Assembly: GCA_020722725.1 (NCBI GenBank)
Contig: DYKG01000001.1
Coordinates: 151,106-215,105 of the forward strand
Length of the DNA: 64,000 bases
Direction of reading: 5' to 3'
Origin: Candidatus Methylomirabilis sp.
GTDB lineage: Bacteria; Muiribacteriota; Ozemobacteria; Ozemobacterales; Ozemobacteraceae
In this document: positions 27,108 through 35,142 of the stretch, one piece after another
Layout: each line of letters opens with the position of its first letter
How positions within the stretch are numbered: the first letter of the stretch is position 1
The notes under the pieces: generated by a model
Seen by the model: only the letters and a program-made list of their open reading frames with translations
The model's database searches: none
What the model was told of the DNA's origin: nothing
Position numbers and translations under genes: made by a program

Positions 27108-28760
27108 TCAGTTGCTTTCTGGTGGATAAACCGAGATTTCAACACGGCGGTTAAGTGCCTGGTTCATCGGGTTATCCGGGTCAGCGGGTTTATCCCAGCC
27201 TGCTCCTTCAACTACAAATTTTTTCGAATCAAACTTGTAGTTGTCGATCAGGGCGCGTTTAACTGCTTCGGCGCGGGCATTACTCAGATCTTTCACGATC
27301 TTTTCAGGGATTTTGCCTTTCATTGAGCTGTCAGTGTGGCCGGTAATTGCAACTACTGCCCGGTCATAAGCTCCGACCAGTCTGGCGACTTTTTCAAGCG
27401 TGGCAGCCACGTTGGGGTCATAAAGAGTATTAGCCATCGGCACGCCGGCAAGGTCATGGGCCGGTTCGTAGATGTTTGCAGAATTGGGGTAGAAATTGAT
27501 ACGAACCGTCTGGGTAATGATCGGTGCCTCAGCAACAACCTTCTTGTAGGTAGTTGGTACGAACTTGCTTACGTAATTGTCTTTGTGATGTTTGAAAGTT
27601 CCGGCTTTTTCAAGAGCCTGAATCATGCTGAAATCCATGATCTGGTTGAAATTTACCGGTTCTTTGATCAGGCCGGCCTGCTGGTAAATGAAGTTGATGT
27701 TCTTCCAGGTTCTTTCAAAGTTGGTAGGGTTGTTGGCATTGGTGAAGAATTCTTTGTTTTCAGCGAAGTTGGTTGAATGGGCGTCAGCCTCCATGGCGGT
27801 AACGTCTTCGACCTTCATGCCATAGCCATCAGCCATCCATTGAAAGGCTTTGGCCTTGAACGTTTTGTCTTCAAGAAGATCCATGCCTTCTAAAATTCCG
27901 GCAATCAGCCCTTTAACGATTTCCGGTTTGTCGCGGGCGAAGTCGGCGCGAACGGCCCAGACGTCGGCAATCAGCTTGTTGGCCTCGGCGGTCGTGGTAA
28001 GAATTCTGGTTCCGGCAACTTTTTCGGGAATCGTGTAAATATCGGGAGCCCAGCTTACGCAGGCGTCAATGGCGGGATCTGAAACAAATGCGGCGGCGGC
28101 TTCAAAAGCGGTTGAAGTATATTTGTGGGTAACTTCATTGAGGCCGATGCCGGCGTTGATCAGCAGATTGCTGATGAAATACTGGGAAGGGCTGTTCTGA
28201 GCATAAACGATGGTTTTACCCTTGAGGTCTGATACCGATCTGATCCTGGTGCGGCAAACAATACCATCACCGCCGCTTGACCAGTCTATCTGCTGAAAAA
28301 CGCGGGGTGCGGTGCGACTGTCAGCCATCAGACCGGGAGCGAACAGGGCGATCATATCGAGAGTGCCCCAGAGAACATGGCTGTTGCCGGATGCGTATGC
28401 ATCGCGGGCGGCGACCGGGTCATCGATCAGCTGAAGATTAACTTTGAAACCATACTTTTTGAAAAACACACTTTCTTCACTGGGTGCAAAGCCGTGGTTG
28501 GCAGCAATGATCGGCAGCCAGCCTGCCCAGACGTTGATTGGGAAAACCACGATTTTTTCTTTGTCATCCCATTTGTAGTTTGAGGTGCCGGTTACCGGTG
28601 GCAGCGTTTCGCGAGGTACGAACTTATACTCGCTGACAGTGGTTACCGAATTGGTGTCTGGTGCTTCAACCGAAGTTTTTTCCTGGGCTGAAACGGAAAT
28701 TGTGCTGGATATTAAAAATGAGATTAAAACAAAAATTTTAAACAAAATTTTCATGATCAA
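27108..28760 (-). CDS. NMT1/TauA-like substrate-binding protein fused to C-terminal OmpA domain (SBP2)
   Basis: Signal peptide ILFKIFVLISFLISSTISVSA; WAGWLPIIAANHGFAPSEESVFFKKYGFKVNLQLIDDP; OmpA-like AVVAITGHTDSSMKG...LSNARAEAVKRALI...NRRVEISV. Confidence 0.92.
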   Translation of the reverse strand: MIMKILFKIFVLISFLISSTISVSAQEKTSVEAPDTNSVTTVSEYKFVPRETLPPVTGTSNYKWDDKEKIVVFPINVWAGWLPIIAANHGFAPSEESVFFKKYGFKVNLQLIDDPVAARDAYASGNSHVLWGTLDMIALFAPGLMADSRTAPRVFQQIDWSSGGDGIVCRTRIRSVSDLKGKTIVYAQNSPSQYFISNLLINAGIGLNEVTHKYTSTAFEAAAAFVSDPAIDACVSWAPDIYTIPEKVAGTRILTTTAEANKLIADVWAVRADFARDKPEIVKGLIAGILEGMDLLEDKTFKAKAFQWMADGYGMKVEDVTAMEADAHSTNFAENKEFFTNANNPTNFERTWKNINFIYQQAGLIKEPVNFNQIMDFSMIQALEKAGTFKHHKDNYVSKFVPTTYKKVVAEAPIITQTVRINFYPNSANIYEPAHDLAGVPMANTLYDPNVAATLEKVARLVGAYDRAVVAITGHTDSSMKGKIPEKIVKDLSNARAEAVKRALIDNYKFDSKKFVVEGAGWDKPADPDNPMNQALNRRVEISVYPPESN

Positions 28761-28770
28761 TTATCTCCGG

Positions 28771-29523
28771 TTAATTTTTTTCCATGGGGCCCATGCCGCG
28801 CTGTGGGGGGGCAATCGGCTCGATATCTTCCGGGGTTACGGTAGTATCCATGCCGCTCATTGACATGAATTCAGCCAGAGCTGCGTCGCCCAGGGCTTCC
28901 TGCTCCCCTTCTTTCATTTCGATTTCAGTGGTGTCGTAAGTTCCTTTGACAACCCTGACTTTTCCTGCCGCTTTGTCGCGTCTTTCATGAAGAATCTCGG
29001 TAACCCGGTTCATAGTGTCGCCACTGGCACCGATACCACTAATCATGCCCTTTGCCATTTCCTGAAGTTCGGCCTGGGCTTCGAGCATTTCAGCTTCACT
29101 GACAAGTGACTGCAGCTTTTCGATTTTGGCCTGCGCTTCTCTGATTGAAACATCGCGGGATCTTTCAAGATCTTTGAAGGTTTTGTCGGCGAGTTCAAGC
29201 TGCTGCTGATTTTCTTCAAGCTGGGCTTTTACGGTCTGCAACTGCAACGCCAGCTGGCCCGCGACCTTTTTGTTGCCGGCCTTGATGTTGGCGGTAATTT
29301 TGGCAGTAAGTTCTTTTTCTTTTGCCGAAAGGGTTTTGACCTGCCGCATCAAGCGTTCGGTGAACGCGGCATGGTTGGCCAGATTCTCGTTGAATCGTGA
29401 AATCTGGTTGCGCAGGTTTTCTTTTTCCGCTTCAATAAGTGCTTCGGGGTTGCTTGATTCAAGGCCTTTGATAAAAAGACCGAAGAATCCACGAATAAGA
29501 TTCATTAACCGCTTGAACATCAT
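28771..29523 (-). CDS. PspA/IM30-like coiled-coil protein
   Basis: 250 aa; N-terminal amphipathic FKRLMNLIRGFFGLFIKGLESSNPEALIEAEKENLRNQI and long heptad coiled coil with PspA-like layout. Confidence 0.78.
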   Translation of the reverse strand: MMFKRLMNLIRGFFGLFIKGLESSNPEALIEAEKENLRNQISRFNENLANHAAFTERLMRQVKTLSAKEKELTAKITANIKAGNKKVAGQLALQLQTVKAQLEENQQQLELADKTFKDLERSRDVSIREAQAKIEKLQSLVSEAEMLEAQAELQEMAKGMISGIGASGDTMNRVTEILHERRDKAAGKVRVVKGTYDTTEIEMKEGEQEALGDAALAEFMSMSGMDTTVTPEDIEPIAPPQRGMGPMEKN

Positions 29524-29537
29524 CTATCTCCTTAAGT

Positions 29538-31295
29538 TTACTTTTCCGGGGTAAATACCTGAATCTCAACCCTGCGGTTGAGTGAGTGATTTAACGGATC
29601 TGACGGATCTGCCGGTTCATCCCAGCCTTTGCCGGTAACCACGAATTTGTTGCGGGGAAACTGGTATTTGCGCACCAGGGCGGAACGAACTGAGTTGGCG
29701 CGGTCGGCAGAGAGGTCTTTTACCGCTTTCTCGGGCACCTTTCCCTTCATCGAGCTGTCGGTGTGACCGACAATGGCAACGGTTGCCCTTTCATACTGGC
29801 CGACCATGCGGGCAATTTTTTCAAGAGTGGCGTCGACCGTTGGGTCGTAAAGGCTGTTCTGAATAGCCTGACCGAATTCGTCATGTTCAGGTTCGTAAAT
29901 ATTGTCGGAATTGGGGTAAAAATTGATGCGAACCGTTTGAGTAAGAACCGGGGCTTCAGCCGAAACTTTTTTGTAGCTGGTAGAAACAAAGCGGTTGACC
30001 TGCACTTCCTGCTGATCGGCAAACATGTTCCTGGCGGCAAAATTCTTGATTACTGAGAAATCGACCACTTCGTCGAAGCGCACCGGGGTTCCGATAATTC
30101 CAAGTTCGCGATAAACGTGAATGATGTTTTTCCAGGTGCGTTCAAAGTTGGTCGGGCTGTTCTTATTCAGGAAAAAATTCTTGTTTTCGGCGAAATTGGT
30201 AATGTACGCATCAGCCTCCATTGACTTGATGTCTTCAAGCTTCATGCCGTAGCCTTCGGCCATATGTTCAAATGCTTTGGTTTTTCTGGTCTGATCTTTG
30301 AGCATGCCCATGCCTTCGAAAATGCCGGCGACCAGCCCTTCGATTATTTCCGGGTGGTCTTTGGCAAAATCGGCGCGGGCAGCCCAGACATCGGCAATCA
30401 GTCGGTTTGCATCGGCGGTGGTAGTCAGAATTCTGGTTCCGGCAATTTTTTCAGGAATTGTATAAATGTCTGGAGCCCAGCTGACGCAGGCGTTAATACT
30501 GTTGTCTGACACAAAAGCTGCTGCTGCTTCAAATGCAGTTGAGGTATATTTGTGGTTTACCTTGTTCAAAGGTATGCCGGCATTCATGAGCAGGTTGGTA
30601 ATCAGATACTGAGATGGGCTGTTCTGGGCATAAACAATGGTTTTGCCTTCAAGATCTTTAATCGATCTGATATTGCCGCGAACTACGATGCCGTCACCAC
30701 CACTCGACCAGTCAATCTGTTGAAAAACGCGGGGAGCCGTGCGGCTGTCTTTCATCAGACTCGGAGAGAAAAGGGCTATCATGTCGAGGGTGCCCCAGAG
30801 AATGTGCGATTCTCCAGATACAAAAGTGTCACGGGCGGTGACCGGGTCATCAATAAGTTTTAAATTTACCTTGAATCCGTATTTTTTGAAGAAAACGCTT
30901 TCTTCACTCGGAGAAAAGCCATTGTTGGCGGCAATAATCGGCAGCCAGCCAAACCAGACGTTAATCGGAAAAACCACGATTTTTTCTTTTTCATCCCACT
31001 TGTAACCCGACACGCCGGAAACAGGCGGCAGTGCTTCTTTTGGCACATAGGAATATTCCTGGACAGTGGTAACGCCTTTTGTGTCAGGGGCTTCAACGGT
31101 AGTTTTCTGGGTAACTGTGGCGTTTGCCGGAAGGGGATCGACAGACTTGGTTTGAATCTGGGTGGCAGGGTCGGTGGGGAAAAATTTGCTTTTCAGCTCC
31201 GGCGAAAAAGAAATGGCAGCTGCTGCAATACAGCCTGCTACAAAAAGGAACATGATAAATTTGCCTAGAGGTGTTGGGCCTAACTCGTTGCTCAC
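29538..31295 (-). CDS. NMT1/TauA-like substrate-binding protein fused to C-terminal OmpA domain (SBP1), TM-anchored
   Basis: AGGAGGACGAA-GTG start at 31295; TM KFIMFLFVAGCIAAAAISF; body closely similar to SBP2; OmpA ATVAIVGHTDSSMKG...NRRVEIQVF. Confidence 0.92.
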   Translation of the reverse strand: MSNELGPTPLGKFIMFLFVAGCIAAAAISFSPELKSKFFPTDPATQIQTKSVDPLPANATVTQKTTVEAPDTKGVTTVQEYSYVPKEALPPVSGVSGYKWDEKEKIVVFPINVWFGWLPIIAANNGFSPSEESVFFKKYGFKVNLKLIDDPVTARDTFVSGESHILWGTLDMIALFSPSLMKDSRTAPRVFQQIDWSSGGDGIVVRGNIRSIKDLEGKTIVYAQNSPSQYLITNLLMNAGIPLNKVNHKYTSTAFEAAAAFVSDNSINACVSWAPDIYTIPEKIAGTRILTTTADANRLIADVWAARADFAKDHPEIIEGLVAGIFEGMGMLKDQTRKTKAFEHMAEGYGMKLEDIKSMEADAYITNFAENKNFFLNKNSPTNFERTWKNIIHVYRELGIIGTPVRFDEVVDFSVIKNFAARNMFADQQEVQVNRFVSTSYKKVSAEAPVLTQTVRINFYPNSDNIYEPEHDEFGQAIQNSLYDPTVDATLEKIARMVGQYERATVAIVGHTDSSMKGKVPEKAVKDLSADRANSVRSALVRKYQFPRNKFVVTGKGWDEPADPSDPLNHSLNRRVEIQVFTPEK

Positions 31296-31342
31296 TTCGT
31301 CCTCCTGAATGGTGTTCACTGGTGCGACAATAGCTTTAACCG

Positions 31343-31375
31343 CATATTCTCTGAATTATATATAATACTGAGTTT
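31343..31375. promoter_or_regulatory. AT-rich divergent promoter region (SBP1 operon / 31437 gene)
   Basis: CTGAATTATATATAATACTGAG gives TATAAT-like boxes on both strands between divergent genes; -35 boxes weak. Confidence 0.35.
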
Positions 31376-31436
31376 AGTGGAGGCAAAGCAACCAATTTTT
31401 GTACGGTAAAACTGCTATTTTGTCGATAAACACACT

Positions 31437-32003
31437 ATGAAAAGATTCCTGCTTCTCATCTTTATGCTTGGTCAGGCTTTATCGCCTGGTTTTGCCAAAA
31501 CCGGCCCAACTCTTCTGATTGATAAAAGGGCTGATCAGAACATGTTTATTTACGGAATCGGACCTTCGGTGAAATATAAACGGGTTTCTGCTCCCCATGA
31601 TTTTGGGGGCGATATGGCGATCTGGGGTGCGAGAATGTTTGCGGGAAAAATGAGAGATCCTGCTTTGGGGCTGGTTTATCAGGCAGGAACACTTAATGGT
31701 AACAGCATGAAATTCAATCTTGAGATGGGCGGATTCACCCTTGAAGATTCGTTTCGAGAAGATTCACGGGTCAAATGGCGGGCTAGCTTTGGCGCGGGGA
31801 CTTACAAACTGAGAACTCTCTCTTCTGGCCTGGTTTTGAACAAGGGTTCATTCACCTTTTTCGAACCGATGGTGGTAGGGGTATTGCCGCTTTCACGGCA
31901 CATCGTACTTGAATTTTCGACCGGATACACTTTTGCAGCCGGAAATGGGGTGCGAATCGAAGGTCTTGCTCTACAGTGGGAACTGCTTTTCGGAAAACTC
32001 TAA
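31437..32003 (+). CDS. Secreted hypothetical protein, possible beta-barrel
   Basis: Signal peptide MKRFLLLIFMLGQALSPGFAK; alternating aromatic/Gly strands, e.g. IVLEFSTGYTFAAGNGVRIEGLALQWELLFG. Confidence 0.65.
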   Translation: MKRFLLLIFMLGQALSPGFAKTGPTLLIDKRADQNMFIYGIGPSVKYKRVSAPHDFGGDMAIWGARMFAGKMRDPALGLVYQAGTLNGNSMKFNLEMGGFTLEDSFREDSRVKWRASFGAGTYKLRTLSSGLVLNKGSFTFFEPMVVGVLPLSRHIVLEFSTGYTFAAGNGVRIEGLALQWELLFGKL

Positions 32004-35000
32004 TTCTTTTTCCTGCTGTAGATTTTATCTGAACGGTCGAAGGCGTCGCGGAAGTTGATGTCAACATTACATATCATGTCATACATTCGCAAAGCTTCGT
32101 CAAACTTTTTCAAACCTTCAAGGGCGATACCGGTTCGATAAATCACATCTTTTATCGGCTCATTCATCAGCTCAGGATCAATGTCGAGGGTGTCAACGAT
32201 TTCCATTGCCATTACCGGTTCTTTAGTCTCAAGCAGGGCGTTTGCCAGCATCAGGCCAGTTTCGGTACTGCGTTCAGAGGCATAGATCGGGCTGAGAACG
32301 TCTACGACTTCTTTCCATTTTTTGCGGTTGAAAAGATCACGGGCTTTTGAAAGATCGGCAAAATTGCCGCTTTCGGCTTTTTGTGGCATTGCTTCTTTTG
32401 CGGGAAAACTTTCTTCAAAACCGGAGGCACCAAGCGCAGCAATTTTATCATTGGCAGGTCCGCCCAATTCTTCGGGGAGATCAGTGGCAAATTCATCGAG
32501 CAGAGAGTCTGATTCGTTGAATGGATCCAGTTCAGGCAATTCACCTGGATCCAGGGCCAAGTCGGCAACTTGAGTCGATTGTGTCTTTTTGCCCTTTTCT
32601 TTTCCCGTAGTTGGTTTTAGAAAATCAGGCAGTGGCACGTTGGCTTCGTCAAGCTCAAATCCCTCTGGTGGGGGTTCGATAAACCCTTCAATATTTATTT
32701 CTTCGGGGTTCATTCCTGGCATAGGCAGATCAGGTGCCTGCAGTTCGTCGATCATAAGGTCGTCATCGAGGTCTGCCAGGGTATTTTCGGTAGCCGGCAG
32801 CGGTGACATGGTTGCCGCATCTTTTTTAAGGCCGGAAAGAATTTCTGCCAGCTGAGCGTTTCCGGGTGCCCTTTGCATGAAAGTTTCATACTGCCTGATC
32901 GCTTCTGGCAACATATCAAGCTTTTTCATTGAAGAGCTGTAAACTACATGAATTCCCATGTTGTTGAGGTTTTCTTCGAGAACCCTTAGACATTCTCGCG
33001 CGGCATCTGAATAGCGACCTGATTTTGCATAGTTGCGGGCAAGAAGTTCGCGAAATTCTGTTCGGTCTTCGTATTTCAGCGCATCTTCAAGAATTGTTAT
33101 AACATCGTTGCCCATGCTGCGATTCTGGATGTAGCCTTCGGCAAGGGCAATTGCTATCTGTGGCTCGTCGGGGCCGGTCTGGAAATAGGTAAACAGTATG
33201 CCCATCGCTTCTACTGTATAATTTTTGGTTTTAGCATAATGTCGCGCAAGAATTGGAAGATATTCTGATTTTTCGGGGTTTTCACGATAAATGGTCTCAT
33301 ACATCGAAATGGCTTCGGTTGAACTGTCATTGCAGGCGATTGAAGCTTTAGCCAGGTAGTCCCAGGCAATATTATTGCCGGGAAATTTTTCAAGAATTTC
33401 TCTGGCGAAATCCTGGCATTTTACGAAATTTCGCATTTCAAAATGTGATTTAACAAGAATTTCCAGCATTTCACGTTCGACTTGAACCGGCTGTTTTTTG
33501 GCCAAAGCCTTTTCTGCCATGGCTGTAGCTTTTTGATAATTGGCTTTTTCAAACGATCGTTTGGCAACATTTTCTGCTTTCATGAAAGCCAGAGTAATGG
33601 CGGGCAGCAGTCGCAGCAGAAAGACTGTAAAAAACAGAACTGCAGCTATTCCAAGACCGATGTGAACCCACAATTTGTTGAGATTATACCAGATCCCGTA
33701 TTTCAACTGGTCGAAATCGGACTGATTTCTGGCAAAATCAAGCTCGTTTGCTTCAAATTGTTTAAAAATTTCATTTGCCTCGTCATAGCGCTCGAGTTCG
33801 AAAAGGATTTCAAGCTTTGTCCATTCTATGTCGCGGCGGAACAGCGGGTCGAGGTTTTTGTCCCGCAGCACAATTTCGAGGTGTTTGAGTGCCGTTTCTC
33901 TCTCTGGTTCAGGTTTTAGCAGGTAAATTTTGCCTATATAGAAAGGTGCTTCTTTAAATCGTTCCGGTTCCTGTTCATAGGCTTCCTGGAGCGTCGGCAG
34001 TGCTTCTTCGTATTTTTCCCGCTCAAAAAGATTGCGTGCTTCTTTATATCTCTTGAAAAGGTCGAATTTTGCATCAAGTTTTTGTTTCAATTCATCTTTG
34101 CCGGTTACCCCAGGATAAAGCTCGATAGCCTTTTCCAGGTTCAGTTTGGCATCTTCGTAACTTTTCCCTTCAAATTTGCTGTTGGCCTGTTTGATCCAGA
34201 ATTCTGCCTTCCTGATCGATTCTGCTTCCAGATCAGCCTGGGGTTTAACCGGTTCTTCCGGTTTGTCTGGTTCGTCTATCGGCACCGGCCGGTCAATTGA
34301 GCCATCGCCATCAGGATTATCGGGCAGATCAGGTAAATCGGGTATTTCATCAGGATTCGGCATTTCGTCGGGTAGTGGATCGTCACTGGTTGGCTGATTT
34401 TCATTGGGGTTTACCCTGGCATTGGTTATGTCATCAGGCAGGTCAGCAACTTCAACCGTATCGGACGGAAGATTAACTGTCTCGGGAGGCTTGGTGGGAT
34501 CATTTTCAAAAGGACTTTCGGGAACTTCAACAATGTTTGCGTCGCCGGCAATCGGGTTTGCTCTTTTGATAAAGTTGGTGTTTTTGACAATTTTTTTTGC
34601 GGTTGCCAGCCCATAATTATTGCAGGAATAGAGGAACTGAAAATCGGCAAAAACCACGGGAGAGTCTGGCATTGCTTCAAGAACATTGCCCATCTGTTCA
34701 AAGGCTTGATTGTAATTTGCTTTCTTGAAAAGAATTTTGGCAAAAACATAATTTGCAATAGGTCCTGAACGGTTCTCTATCGCGGTTGAAGCAAACCTGG
34801 ATGCTTCGTCGAGTTTCCCTTTGTGAAAGTTGATGTCGGCAAGAATAGTAAAAATAGCCGGATCATCAGGATTGATTCGCGCCTGTTTCTTCAATCTTTC
34901 TTCAGTTCGGTCAAGCAGATCAGCTTTGAGCTTGTCGAGTTTCGGGTCAAATTCATCGCGGGACAGTTCGGCGCGAAGAATTTCCATATAGGCTTCGCCA

Positions 35001-35136
35001 TACATTCTGGCTGACAGAAATTTGCGAAGAGTCAAATAATCCTGATTAGTGGCTGCGTTAACGACAGCTGAAGCCAGGATAAGAAAAATGATTGCAGCAT
35101 TTAAAATGTGTTTTTTAAAACTTGACAGAGATTCAT
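32000..35136 (-). CDS. Large TPR-repeat protein with P/D/E-rich linker and internal TM; exact start unresolved
   Basis: Signal-like HILNAAIIFLILASAVVNA, TPR arrays, PLPDEMPNPDEIPDLPDLPDNPDGD linker, TM HIGLGIAAVLFFTVFLLRLLP. ORF track runs to 35215 in frame, overlapping the upstream gene by 73 nt. Confidence 0.82.
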
Positions 35137-35142
35137 TCCCTT

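Noticed and set aside
27065-27145. Extended permease start (MLKSRFIHQKATELSPHAPVDPGHGLK...)
   Set aside because: It would be translated through the 27072-27098 hairpin and the end of SBP2; the internal MINSLFKNLF start is more plausible.
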